From positions 50,245 to 114,244 of the forward strand of contig DATMGU010000053.1 of NCBI GenBank assembly GCA_035555315.1: DNA of 64,000 nt, written 5' to 3'. Origin of the DNA: DATMGU01 sp035555315 (GTDB lineage: Bacteria > Pseudomonadota > Alphaproteobacteria > ATCC43930 > CGMCC-115725). The notes below the pieces were generated by a model. The model was not told the origin of the DNA. It made no database searches and saw only the letters and a program-made list of their open reading frames with translations. Position 1 is the stretch's first letter. Each line of letters begins with the position of its first letter. Shown here in pieces: positions 7,990 through 16,077 of this stretch. Both the position numbers and the translations under genes were made by a program.

Positions 7990-9144
7990 TCACGTACCGA
8001 GGGCGGCGCGGCCGGCCGCTAGATAGGCCATGTCGGCTTGAGGGGTATGAATGCGGGCGCACAGCACGTCGCGCAGGTGGCGTTCCAGTGGATTGGCGCG
8101 CGACAAGCCGTGATTGCCGGTGAGCTGCACCGCCTTTTGCACCGCCTGGATGGCGTTTTCGGCGGCGAGGGTCTTGATCAGGTTGCATTCCTCGCCGCTG
8201 AGCTCGCGCCCGGCATCGTGATCGGCCGCGGCGCCGCCGATCAGCCGGCGATTGGCCATCAGCAGCGCGTCGATCTCGCCGACCGCCTCCTGCATGCGCG
8301 GCAGCGTCGCCAGCGACGCGCCGAGATTGGACGGCACCCGGTCGCGCAGGAACTGTATCAGCCAATCGCGCGCGGCATGCGCGACCCCGCTATAGAGGGC
8401 GGCGACGGTGAGGGTGCTCCACGCCACCTGCTGTGGGTCGCGCTGGCCCCAGTCGGCCGGCAGCCGGATGTCCACCGCGTGGTCGGCCGGTACGGTGACC
8501 GCGTGGAAGACCACGTCATGGCTGCCCGAGGCGCGCAGGCCGAGCTGATCCCAGGTCTCGACGATCTCGATGCCGTCGCTGCCGGCGGGCACCAGCCACA
8601 TGCCGGTGCGCGGCGCCGGTTCGTCGGTCCGCGCCCAAACCAGCATCCAGGCGAGCGCCGGCGAGCCGGTCGAATAGAGCTTGCGGCCGGTGATCGACCA
8701 CCCCTCGGCGGTGCGCCGGGCTACCGTGTCCGGCAAGCCGCCGCGCGCCGGCGAGCCCAGGTTGGGTTCGACCCGCAAGGCGTTGATCAGCGCGCCGTCG
8801 CGGCCGGCGCCGCGCCCGACCAGGCGCCGGAGATGCTCCGGCCAGAGCGGATTATGCGTCGCGGATTTGAGGTGGATGAGCTGCATCGCCAGCACCAGGG
8901 CGGTCGACGGGCAACCCTGGGCGATCGTCCCGACCAGCGAGACCACGCGGCCGAGCCCCGCATCCTCGCCGCCATCGGCGAGGGGGGCGGTCAGGTTGAG
9001 CAGCCCTGCCTCGCGCAGGCGCTTGAAATTGTCGAACGGGAAGCTGGCGTCGCGGTCATGCAAGGCCGCGACGGCGGCGAATTCCGTGGCGAGGACGCGC
9101 GGCGGGGTGCTCAGGGTGGCGATCTTGTCCATCATGCCTGGCAT
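7990..9144 (-). CDS. Acyl-CoA dehydrogenase-family flavoprotein (SfnB/DszC-like)
   Basis: A 384-residue flavoprotein with the acyl-CoA dehydrogenase fold: FDNFKRLREAGLLNLTAPLADGG in the N-terminal helical domain, a middle beta domain with WSITGRKLYSTGSPALAWMLVWAR and WDQLGLRASGSHDVVF, and a C-terminal helical domain ending LTGNHGLSRANPLERHLRDV. This is the branch that includes SfnB and the DszC monooxygenases, which oxidise sulfur compounds rather than dehydrogenate acyl-CoA. A second ATG at 9135 is possible. It lies 21 bases after the binding-protein gene upstream and 13 before the second monooxygenase gene. A role in oxidising an organosulfur substrate is inferred from family and context. 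Confidence 0.87.
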   Translation of the reverse strand: MPGMMDKIATLSTPPRVLATEFAAVAALHDRDASFPFDNFKRLREAGLLNLTAPLADGGEDAGLGRVVSLVGTIAQGCPSTALVLAMQLIHLKSATHNPLWPEHLRRLVGRGAGRDGALINALRVEPNLGSPARGGLPDTVARRTAEGWSITGRKLYSTGSPALAWMLVWARTDEPAPRTGMWLVPAGSDGIEIVETWDQLGLRASGSHDVVFHAVTVPADHAVDIRLPADWGQRDPQQVAWSTLTVAALYSGVAHAARDWLIQFLRDRVPSNLGASLATLPRMQEAVGEIDALLMANRRLIGGAAADHDAGRELSGEECNLIKTLAAENAIQAVQKAVQLTGNHGLSRANPLERHLRDVLCARIHTPQADMAYLAAGRAALGT

Positions 9145-9165
9145 TCTATTAGACCCGATAATCCA

Positions 9166-10158
9166 TTAGGTGCGATCCGCCAGCCTGGGCGCAAGGTCGG
9201 CGGCGAAGCCGCGGTCCCAGAGCGGTGCGACATCCACGGCGCGCGGCAGCACGCCGGCCCGCGCGAAGGTGTCCGCGACTTGCTGTTCCGACGCGATCGC
9301 CGCGTCGTCGGCGGGCACCAGCCGACGCGGCTGGCTGACAGCGTCGAGCAGGGATCGGATCGCCGCTTCCGGCACGCCCAAGACCGCCGATTGGGCGGCG
9401 GCGTATTCGGCATGGTGGTCGTCGATCCAGCGATAGGCCTGGGCGATCCGGCCGAGCAGATCGGCGATCGCCGCGCGGCGTCCGGCATCGGCCAGGGCGT
9501 CGGGCGCCGCGTAGGTCAGGTAATTGCCGGAGAGATAGCCCAGCGCCGTCTTCAGCACCCGTGCCCCCGTGTCGCGCGCCAGCGGTACCGAATAACCGTA
9601 GATCGCCCAGGCATCGAGGGCGCCGGACCGGAAGGCGGCCTGGCCGTCGCTCGGCGTGAGATTGACCGGCACGATATCACCGAAGCCGAGCCCAGCCTCC
9701 TCCAGCATGCGCAGCAGATAGTAATGCGTCGTCGTCGCCTTGACGTAGCCGACGCGCTTGCCGCGCAGATCGGCGATCGAGCGGATCGGCGAGTCCTTGG
9801 GTACCAGCACGACCTGTTCGTTGACGTCGCCCTTGATGACCGCGATCACCTTGACCCGGGCGCCGGACACGGCGGCGAAGATCGGCGGGATCTCGCTGCC
9901 ATAAGCGAGGTCGATGGCGCCGGCGTTGATCGCCTCGATCATGACGTTGCCGGAACCGAACTCCGACCAGGCGATCCGGTAGGGCGTATCGCCCAGCCCG
10001 GCGAGCCGGAGCAACAACGGGTCGCCCGCCTTATAATTGGCGACCCGCAAGGTGACGGTATCGGCCCAGGCCGGTGCGAGCAGGGACGAGTGGGCGAGCA
10101 GGGACGGGGCGGCGAGCAGCGCCGGGGCCGCGAGGAAATGGCGACGCGACAGGTTCAT
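9166..10158 (-). CDS. Aliphatic sulfonate ABC transporter substrate-binding protein (SsuA-like), copy 3
   Basis: A 330-residue binding protein with the leader MNLSRRHFLAAPALLAAPSL ... APAWA, then VTLRVANYKAGDPLLLRLAG, NVMIEAINAGAIDLAYGSEIPPIFAA, and LRGKRVGYVKATTTHYYLLRML. The segment GALDAWAIYGYSVPLA is the usual second-lobe motif. Its start codon overlaps the stop of the ATPase gene (ATGA), so it is the binding protein most tightly coupled to the transporter core and is the likely founding partner. The other two copies lie further downstream in the operon. Confidence 0.9.
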   Translation of the reverse strand: MNLSRRHFLAAPALLAAPSLLAHSSLLAPAWADTVTLRVANYKAGDPLLLRLAGLGDTPYRIAWSEFGSGNVMIEAINAGAIDLAYGSEIPPIFAAVSGARVKVIAVIKGDVNEQVVLVPKDSPIRSIADLRGKRVGYVKATTTHYYLLRMLEEAGLGFGDIVPVNLTPSDGQAAFRSGALDAWAIYGYSVPLARDTGARVLKTALGYLSGNYLTYAAPDALADAGRRAAIADLLGRIAQAYRWIDDHHAEYAAAQSAVLGVPEAAIRSLLDAVSQPRRLVPADDAAIASEQQVADTFARAGVLPRAVDVAPLWDRGFAADLAPRLADRT

Positions 10159-10952
10159 GCGCCGAGCCCAGCCAACAGCCGCTCGGCCGATTGTTCCTCT
10201 TCAGCCAGATCCGGTACCTCGACGCCAAGCTCGGCCAGCAACCGGGCGCGCAGGGCGGCGAAATGCGGGTGGGCGTGGCGGCGCGGCCGGGGCAGGTCGA
10301 TCGCGATATCCGCGGCGATGCGCCCACCATCCAGCACCAAGGCGCGGTCCGCCAGCAGCACGGCCTCGTCGACGTCGTGGGTCACCAGCAGGGTCGTCGG
10401 CGCGTGGGCGCGCCAAAGCTCCGTCACCAGGCCGTGCATCTTGATCCGGGTCAGGGCATCCAGCGCCGCGAACGGCTCGTCGAGCAGCAGCAGCCGGGGC
10501 GACCTGACCAGCGCGCGGGCGAGGGCGGCGCGTTGCGCCTCGCCGCCGGACAGCGTGACCGGCCAGGCATCGAGGCGATGGGCGAGGCCGACCTCGCGCA
10601 GCGCCGCCTCCGCCCGGTCGCGCGGGGCCGCATCCTTGAGACCGAGGGCGACATTGCGCCAGACCCGTTTCCAGGGCAGCAGCCTGGGCTCCTGGAACAC
10701 CACCGCCGTCGGCGTCGGCACGGCCACGATTGCGTCCGAGGGCGCCGGGTCCAAGCCGGCGAGGGTGCGCAGCAGGGTGGTCTTGCCCGATCCGCTGCGG
10801 CCGAGCAGGGCGACGAACTCGCCGGGCCGCAGATCGAGGTTCAGCCGATCGAGCACGGTCGCGGCGCCGAACCGCCGAGTCAGGCCGCGGACATGCACGC
10901 CTTCCCGGTCGAGAAGTTCCGCGTCGAGAAAGTCTCCTTGGGGGATCGTCAT
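10155..10952 (-). CDS. ssuB: Aliphatic sulfonate ABC transporter ATP-binding protein
   Basis: A 265-residue ABC ATPase. Walker A is ALLGRSGSGKTTLLRTLAG near residue 50, the Q-loop is VVFQEPRLLPW, the ABC signature is LSGGEAQRAALARAL, Walker B is LLLLDEPFAALDA, and the switch histidine is in LLVTHDVDEAV. RLLPWKRVWRNVALG is characteristic of the SsuB/TauB/nitrate-type importers. The ATG at 10952 starts 5 bases after the permease stop; longer in-frame sequence upstream only shadows the permease gene. It powers uptake together with the permease at 10958-11818. Confidence 0.93.
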   Translation of the reverse strand: MTIPQGDFLDAELLDREGVHVRGLTRRFGAATVLDRLNLDLRPGEFVALLGRSGSGKTTLLRTLAGLDPAPSDAIVAVPTPTAVVFQEPRLLPWKRVWRNVALGLKDAAPRDRAEAALREVGLAHRLDAWPVTLSGGEAQRAALARALVRSPRLLLLDEPFAALDALTRIKMHGLVTELWRAHAPTTLLVTHDVDEAVLLADRALVLDGGRIAADIAIDLPRPRRHAHPHFAALRARLLAELGVEVPDLAEEEQSAERLLAGLGA

Positions 10953-10957
10953 GATGA

Positions 10958-11818
10958 TCAGTTCCGCACCAGGGAGGGTCGCCAGGCGAGCGCGCGGCGT
11001 TCGACCGTGCGCACCAGCGCATCGGCCAGCAGGCCGAGCAGGGCATAGACCAGCAGGCCGACGACGATGACATCGGTGCGCAGGAAGTCGCGCGCGTCGT
11101 TGATCAGGTAGCCGATGCCGGCGGTGGCGTTGATCTGTTCGGCGACCACCAGGCTCAGCCAGGCGACACCCAGCGAGTAGCGCAATCCGACCAGGGCGGA
11201 GGGCAGGGCGCCGGGCAGGATGACGTTCCAGATCAACCCGCGCTGGTCCAGCCCGAACACCCGGCCGGCCTCGACCAGCTTGGGGTCGACCCCCCGGATG
11301 CCGGCGAACAGTGTGAGATAGACCGGAAAGGTCGAGCCGAGCGCCACGAGGCCGATCTTGGGCACCTCGCCGATGCCGAACCACAGGATGAACAGCGGCA
11401 CCAAAGCCAGGAAGGGCAGGGTGCGCAGCATCTGCATCGGCGCGTCGACGATATCCTCGCCCCGGCGCGACAGCCCGGCCGCGATCGCCAGCAGACCGCC
11501 TGTCGTGACGCCGAGACCGAGGCCGATGACGACGCGCCGCAGCGAGACCAGCAGGTGGTACGGCAACTCCCCCGACAGCAGCAGGCCCCAGGCGGTGGCC
11601 AGAATGCTCGACGGGGCGGCGAGCGTGCGCGGCGACAGCAGGCCGCTCATCGACGCCGCCTGCCACAGCAGGACCAGGATCACCGCCGACGCGAAGCGCC
11701 GCGACCCGGCCAGGGCCACCTTGGTTAACACCACAGGAAAGGGCAGCGACGCGGCGGTTCGGCGGAGGGTTGGTGTGGCGACGGCGCGCGCGCCGCGCTC
11801 AGAGGATAAGACAGACAT
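10958..11818 (-). CDS. ssuC: Aliphatic sulfonate ABC transporter permease
   Basis: A 286-residue inner-membrane permease of the BPD_transp_1 family. The EAA loop is visible as EAGRVFGLDQRGLIWNVILP (EAxxxFG...), and hydrophobic segments include ASAVILVLLWQAA, RVVIGLGLGVTTGGLLAIA and VIVVGLLVYALLGLLADAL. It resembles SsuC/TauC. It is the first gene of the nine-gene leftward operon (permease, ATPase, binding protein, acyl-CoA dehydrogenase-like, monooxygenase, aldolase, two binding proteins, monooxygenase). About 350 bases upstream are free of other genes and should hold the promoter. Confidence 0.92.
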   Translation of the reverse strand: MSVLSSERGARAVATPTLRRTAASLPFPVVLTKVALAGSRRFASAVILVLLWQAASMSGLLSPRTLAAPSSILATAWGLLLSGELPYHLLVSLRRVVIGLGLGVTTGGLLAIAAGLSRRGEDIVDAPMQMLRTLPFLALVPLFILWFGIGEVPKIGLVALGSTFPVYLTLFAGIRGVDPKLVEAGRVFGLDQRGLIWNVILPGALPSALVGLRYSLGVAWLSLVVAEQINATAGIGYLINDARDFLRTDVIVVGLLVYALLGLLADALVRTVERRALAWRPSLVRN

Positions 11819-12164
11819 GCTTCATCCCACGCGTCCTGATGTTGACGCGATCTAACAAATGAAAAATAACCGGTTCGGGAAAAGGATCAGCGCGAACAGC
11901 GGCAGTTCAGCGGAGCTAATCCAAAATATGGTGTGTGGGTAACGGCTGCGCGTCTCATTCCCTTGGCCTCGACGTCACCTTTAACGAGTATTGAAGGATC
12001 TAGGCAAATGAACACTCTGTCAAATAGTAACTTGTACTGAAAATTGACTGCACCGTAGCAGGTTTTTCTTTTGGAGCTTGGTGTTTCAGCATGGCATTCT
12101 GCGGTTTGGGGATTGAACCATCGAGCGGATGGAAACCACACCAGCCGACCCTGGGGACGCATCA
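11819..12164. other. Intergenic region upstream of the sulfonate operon
   Basis: This stretch is more AT-rich than its neighbours and separates the leftward sulfonate operon from the rightward gene at 12165. It must contain the operon promoter and probably a binding site for a sulfur-responsive regulator, but no -35/-10 pair or LysR-type site could be assigned with confidence. A small palindrome AACCGGTT lies near 11868-11876. A 92-codon leftward frame here (11887-12165) shows no recognisable features. Confidence 0.5.
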
Positions 12165-12938
12165 ATGAAGCATCGCCGTCCGACCATCGATTTTTGCGTC
12201 GATGACGACCTTGGCTATGAGCGCAGTCGGACCCGATTTGCGCCGGGTGCCGGATTGGCGCTCGACGACGCCTATCGGCTGGCCCATCTGCCGCTGGTCG
12301 CCCCGGATCATCCGCGGGTCATTGCCACGCGCGAAGGCACCCCCTATGAGATGGGCCGGCACGCTCAAGTATTCTCGTTGGTCTTGCCGATCCCCGGAGA
12401 AGCCCTACGCCGTTCGGTGGCCTTCCTGCAGCTGGAAAGCGCCTTGCGGGCATCGCCTTTCGCGGGAAAGATCGCCTGGAACCTGTGGGACCGGCGCCAG
12501 GACAAGCTGCACGCCACGCTTTGCGGCTCCCTCTCGGTCGGGGCGGAAACGCCGCCGAAGTTCGACGAGCGCCAACTTGGCGAATTGCGCCGTCTCGGCC
12601 CGATCGGCGTCGAGCTGCGCGGCGTGTTTTCCGGCACCGTAAATATTGGCCGCCTTTACTTGCGCGTTTATCCCGAATGTCGATCCGGGGCGAACCTCTT
12701 CCGGCACATCCAGCGGGTGCTCGGCCGCCGCGAGACGGATCTCTATCTGGTCGGTGTCTATAACTTCACGGACGATCTCGATCCGGTGGAGGCGACTGCC
12801 TTGGACAGCTTGATCCGACAGTGGTGGGATCGGCCGCTCCTGCGGTTCGAGGCCGACCATCTGTGGCTTCTGGGCGCCACGGATGACCTTGTCCTAAATG
12901 GCGGGGTCACGGCGATTGTGCCGCTTTCCGATGGCTGA
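12165..12938 (+). CDS. Conserved-looking protein of unknown function
   Basis: A 257-residue protein from the ATG at 12165, which has GGGGAC a few bases upstream; an in-frame ATG at 12129 would add 12 residues. I do not recognise the family. Features seen: KLHATLCGSLS in the middle, which loosely resembles the H-x-T-h motif of 2H phosphoesterases; a strand-rich segment GTVNIGRLYLRVYPE; and RFEADHLWLLGATDDL near the C-terminus, which has a histidine but not a proper second H-x-T. No signal peptide or membrane segment is present, so it is probably cytosolic. Its stop at 12938 is separated by one base from the stop of the convergent phosphatase gene. Confidence 0.7.
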   Translation: MKHRRPTIDFCVDDDLGYERSRTRFAPGAGLALDDAYRLAHLPLVAPDHPRVIATREGTPYEMGRHAQVFSLVLPIPGEALRRSVAFLQLESALRASPFAGKIAWNLWDRRQDKLHATLCGSLSVGAETPPKFDERQLGELRRLGPIGVELRGVFSGTVNIGRLYLRVYPECRSGANLFRHIQRVLGRRETDLYLVGVYNFTDDLDPVEATALDSLIRQWWDRPLLRFEADHLWLLGATDDLVLNGGVTAIVPLSDG

Positions 12939-12939
12939 C

Positions 12940-13374
12940 CTAGGGACCGATAAACGCCGCCCACACCCCCTCGGGTTGCCAGACTTGCTCCAGATCGGCC
13001 CGCGCCCGCGTCTCGTCCATGCCAAGTATCGTACGGCGATAGCGATAGAAGAACGCCGAAACCCGATAGTTCGCGATGCAATGGACGTGAACGGGGACGT
13101 CTTGCAACCCGGCCAGGACGGAGCAGAACTGGGCGAAATCCGCGTCCGTGGGGTTCTGAAAATCAACCGGAATATGGATATACGTCATGCCCAGGCGACC
13201 GACACTGGCCGCCTCGTCCGGCAGCGCCTTTTCATGGCTATGAAGCCCGAGATTGATGATGTGACGGACGCCCAAGGCGCGGATATCGGCCAGTTGCGGC
13301 TCGGTCGGCTGGCCGGACGTGGTTATCCGGTCGTCGAGCCGCCGCCAATGATAGATGGACTCGGGATCGGCCAT
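12940..13374 (-). CDS. Protein tyrosine/dual-specificity phosphatase-like protein
   Basis: A 144-residue small phosphatase-fold protein starting MADPESIYHWRRLDDRITTS. The GQPTEPQLADIRALGVRHIINL segment is typical of the DSP/beta-lactamase-hydrolase-associated phosphatase group, and the P-loop is VHVHCIANYRVSAF. The classical signature is H-C-x5-R; here only four residues lie between Cys and Arg, followed by V-S. This looks like a distinct subfamily rather than a sequencing error, because the surrounding fold is intact. An ATG at 13380 is also possible, and neither start has a strong ribosome binding site. Activity on phosphotyrosine or another phosphoester is unproven. Confidence 0.8.
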   Translation of the reverse strand: MADPESIYHWRRLDDRITTSGQPTEPQLADIRALGVRHIINLGLHSHEKALPDEAASVGRLGMTYIHIPVDFQNPTDADFAQFCSVLAGLQDVPVHVHCIANYRVSAFFYRYRRTILGMDETRARADLEQVWQPEGVWAAFIGP

Positions 13375-13550
13375 GAACATCAACACCAACGGAAGGGGAC
13401 GATCGGACGATGCTGCCCGCGGATGGGGGTTCTGTCCAGCCAGCCGCTCGACATCATATCGCGCGGCGCCGGCCTCTTCAGCCCAGTGGATTGCACATTT
13501 TTTGACTGGGCCCACTTTGCCTTCCGCATCCACCCATAATATAACGAAAC

Positions 13551-13868
13551 ATGGATAGACTATCCGACCCGATCCTGACCCGTTTCCGCGCTGCGCTCGA
13601 TGAGCTGTACGGTGACCAGATTGATCGTGTCGTGCTGTTCGGCTCGCGCGCGCGGGGCGAAGCCAGTGCCGAGTCCGATTATGATGTGGCGGTGTTCCTG
13701 AAGTCTCTCCCTGACCGTTGGAAGGAACTTAACCGCCTTGCCAATTTGCGGGTTCAGTTTCTCGACGACACCGGCGTTTTTTTTGACACGAAGCCCTATC
13801 CAGCAACCGCCTATCGTGACCGGACGCCATTGATGTACGAGATCCGCCGCGATGGTTTGGATTTGTGA
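13551..13868 (+). CDS. MNT-type minimal nucleotidyltransferase (antitoxin)
   Basis: A 105-residue minimal nucleotidyltransferase. The hallmark G-S-x10-D-x-D is present as VVLFGSRARGEASAESDYDV (residues 27-46), with the paired aspartates needed for metal binding and a third acidic position later. MNT proteins pair with HEPN proteins; characterised members act as antitoxins that AMPylate the HEPN ribonuclease. Its TGA overlaps the GTG start of the HEPN gene by two bases, the usual arrangement. Here the HEPN partner is interrupted by a stop codon, so this may be an orphan antitoxin. Confidence 0.92.
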   Translation: MDRLSDPILTRFRAALDELYGDQIDRVVLFGSRARGEASAESDYDVAVFLKSLPDRWKELNRLANLRVQFLDDTGVFFDTKPYPATAYRDRTPLMYEIRRDGLDL

Positions 13869-14251
13869 AGCCGGAATCTGCCAAATTCGTTGAACAGGCT
13901 AACATCGTTCTCGCACGCGCTGAAATCATGTTGCGCGTGGATCTCAACGAAGACGCTGCCCGAGCCACGTATATGGCAAGCTTTCATGTGGCCTAAGCTT
14001 ATATATTCGAACGAACCGATAAAATTTCCAAATCCCATAATGGCGTGCAGATTGAATTCTTCCGTCTGATGAAAGATGACCAGCATGTAGATCACAAGCT
14101 AAGGCAATTTCTGTCACAATCCTATGAGTTTAAATCAGTTGCGGATTACTTTACTGATTCCGATGCTGTCACTTCGGTCGAAGAGGCGACAAACGCGATA
14201 GCAATATCCAAACGTTTCGTCGCACATTTTGCCGGACTGATCGGCGCCTAG
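13865..14251 (+). pseudogene. HEPN-domain toxin, interrupted by an in-frame ochre codon
   Basis: Starting at GTG 13865, which overlaps the MNT stop, the frame reads MKPESAKFVEQANIVLARAE and on to MASFHVA. It then meets TAA at 13994-13996 (codon 44) and continues in the same frame as AYIFERTDKISKSHNGVQIE to a normal stop at 14251. The sequence on both sides is clearly one HEPN protein of about 128 residues, and glutamine (CAA) is usual at the interrupted position, so a single C-to-T change explains the stop. No frameshift is needed. The C-terminal half contains the R-x(n)-H stretch (ERTDKISKSH) expected of the ribonuclease centre. The toxin is probably inactive unless the stop is suppressed. 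Confidence 0.88.
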
Positions 14252-14302
14252 CTCGGCCGATTGCCGGATCATTCGGCGGCCAGCCGCTTTCAAGATCATG
14301 CG

Positions 14303-14339
14303 GGCTCCTGCCCCGCCACGCTGGCAGGAGCCTTGCTTT
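14303..14339 (+). terminator. Hairpin terminator after the MNT/HEPN pair
   Basis: A perfect 10-base inverted repeat, GGCTCCTGCC (14303-14312) and GGCAGGAGCC (14323-14332), with a 10-base loop, followed by a short T-rich run. It lies between the HEPN remnant and the MFS gene. Confidence 0.75.
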
Positions 14340-14377
14340 ATGGTTTGCGGCTTCCGAGGGAAAATGGTGGTGAAGGC

Positions 14378-15571
14378 ATGTTCGTCGTAGCGGTCCTCTG
14401 GACAGCCTTCTTCGTGATCAATTTCAACGTCGCCATGATGATCCCGCTGCTGCCCTTCATCCAGCAGGAGAGGGGGCTTTCGCCATCGGAGGCGGGGATG
14501 GTTCTGGCCGCCTTTCCCGTGGTCGCCCTGGTCGCCAACCTGTCGCTGGGGCCGCTCATCGACCGGTATGGCCGCAAGCGGTTCATCGTCGCGGGGGGCC
14601 TGGCCTGCGCCGTGACGCTTCTCCTGACGGCCGCGTCGCGCAGCGCCTATTCCATAGCACTCTGCCGTGCTGCGACCGGCCTGTTCATGCCGATGATCGG
14701 CGCATCCGTCTTCGCGGCCATCGCCGACTACGTTCCGGCACGGGATCGCGCCCGCGTGGCCGGCTATGTCACCTCGGCGGCGCCGATCGCCTTCCTGTGC
14801 TCCATGTCGCTGGGCGTCCTGCTGGGCGGTCTGTTCGCCTGGCAGATCCCGCTGATCCTGCTCGCGGGGATCGTCTTGGTACTGGCCGCTTGCGCCTCGG
14901 CCCTGCCCGCGACGCGCGCGGAGGCGTTGTCGGATGCGCCGATCTCCCTGCGAACCTATCGGGAGCGCCTCTTGTCGCTCTCGTTGAACGCGGGCACCCG
15001 GCTTTTGCTGCTGTCCTATTTCTGCTGGTCGGCGGCGGTCTTCGTCTTCCTCGGGCTGTATCCGAGCTGGCTGGTGCAGCACGGCCTCGCCGGTCGCGGC
15101 GTCGGCGCGATCGGCATCATGCTCCTGCTCGGCGAGATCGGTGGTCTGCTGGGTGCCCTTCTGTCGGGACGGCTCGCCGGATGCTTCCGGCATCCTTTGG
15201 GTCTCTGCGCGATCGCGGCGTTCGGGGCGGCTATGGTCGTGCTGGCCATGCCCCTCGGGACTGGCCAGCCGGTCTTTCAGGCGCTCGCCTATGGGATCTT
15301 CGCGTTCGGCCGTGATTTGATGCTGGCCCTGATGTTGGGTGGCGCCATGCTGCTCGTTTCCGCGGCACAGCGCGGCAGCCTGAACGCCGTGCTCAACGCC
15401 GTCTACCAGACGGGCGCCACGCTGGGCGGGCTGGCGAGTGCGTGGCTTTACGGGTTTCGCGCGGATTTCGCGGCCAATGCCGTCGTCTCCTCCGCGCTCC
15501 TCATGGCTTCAGCGTTCATGCTCTGGAGCATCACGAGGATCAAGGAGCCGCAGTATGCTGGTCCGTCCTAA
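14378..15571 (+). CDS. MFS transporter
   Basis: A 397-residue major facilitator protein with about 12 hydrophobic segments. The A-loop motif between helices 2 and 3 is LGPLIDRYGRKRFIVAGG, and helix 1 is VLWTAFFVINFNVAMMIP. It resembles drug/proton antiporters; the substrate cannot be told. The ATG at 14378 has GGTGAAGG just upstream and begins directly at helix 1. The longer in-frame start at 14261 would put the gene across the terminator hairpin. It overlaps the convergent Lrp-type regulator gene by 4 bases at the 3' end. Confidence 0.9.
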   Translation: MFVVAVLWTAFFVINFNVAMMIPLLPFIQQERGLSPSEAGMVLAAFPVVALVANLSLGPLIDRYGRKRFIVAGGLACAVTLLLTAASRSAYSIALCRAATGLFMPMIGASVFAAIADYVPARDRARVAGYVTSAAPIAFLCSMSLGVLLGGLFAWQIPLILLAGIVLVLAACASALPATRAEALSDAPISLRTYRERLLSLSLNAGTRLLLLSYFCWSAAVFVFLGLYPSWLVQHGLAGRGVGAIGIMLLLGEIGGLLGALLSGRLAGCFRHPLGLCAIAAFGAAMVVLAMPLGTGQPVFQALAYGIFAFGRDLMLALMLGGAMLLVSAAQRGSLNAVLNAVYQTGATLGGLASAWLYGFRADFAANAVVSSALLMASAFMLWSITRIKEPQYAGPS

Positions 15572-16056
15572 TCCTCCGCCGCCATGCGGTCGCGGAACAT
15601 GCTGGGATGCAGGGGGTAGGCGGTGGTCGATTTGATGCGCTCCATGGCGAAGCGGGAGGTGACGTTCTTGAGCGGCACCGCGGCGATCAGCTGCTTGTAG
15701 AACGCGTCGAACTCGGCCATGTCGGCGACGGCGACGCGCAGCATGTAATCGACCTCGCCGGCCATCCGGTAGACCTCCATGACGGCCGGGATGTCGGTCA
15801 CGGTGCGCGCGAAGGCGGCGAGCCATTCCGGCGTGTGGTCGCCGGCTTCGACCGCGACGAACACGGTCAGGCCGACACCGACCCGCTCCGGCGCCACCAG
15901 GGCGACACGGCCGGTGATGACGCCGGCCGCTTCGAGCTTCTGGATGCGTTTCCAGCAGGGCGTGGCGGACAGGCCGACCCGCTTGGCGATCTGGGCGACG
16001 GGCAACGTCACGTCTTCTTGCAGGATCGCGAGCAGCTTGCGGTCGATATCATCCAT
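15568..16056 (-). CDS. Lrp/AsnC family transcriptional regulator
   Basis: A 162-residue regulator. The N-terminal winged helix is intact (DIDRKLLAILQEDVTLPVAQ, then KRVGLSATPCWKRIQKLE), followed by the RAM ligand-binding domain (GVGLTVFVAVEAGDHTPEWL, AGEVDYMLRVAVADMAEFDA). Length and layout are normal. It lies 21 bases upstream of the monooxygenase gene at 16078 on the opposite side of its stop, read in the same leftward direction, so it sits downstream of the monooxygenase in transcript order. It is a candidate regulator of the organosulfur genes or of the adjacent MFS transporter. Confidence 0.92.
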   Translation of the reverse strand: MDDIDRKLLAILQEDVTLPVAQIAKRVGLSATPCWKRIQKLEAAGVITGRVALVAPERVGVGLTVFVAVEAGDHTPEWLAAFARTVTDIPAVMEVYRMAGEVDYMLRVAVADMAEFDAFYKQLIAAVPLKNVTSRFAMERIKSTTAYPLHPSMFRDRMAAED

Positions 16057-16077
16057 GATGCGGTGTTACCCTTAGTC

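Noticed and set aside
8038..11070. Very long rightward open frame opposite the acyl-CoA dehydrogenase, binding protein and ATPase genes
   Set aside because: It is antisense to three clear genes, has no family motif, and is rich in Arg/Gly/Asp as expected from the reverse strand of GC-rich coding DNA.
11887..12165. 92-codon leftward frame upstream of the sulfonate operon
   Set aside because: No motif, irregular codons and no ribosome binding site; treated as intergenic.
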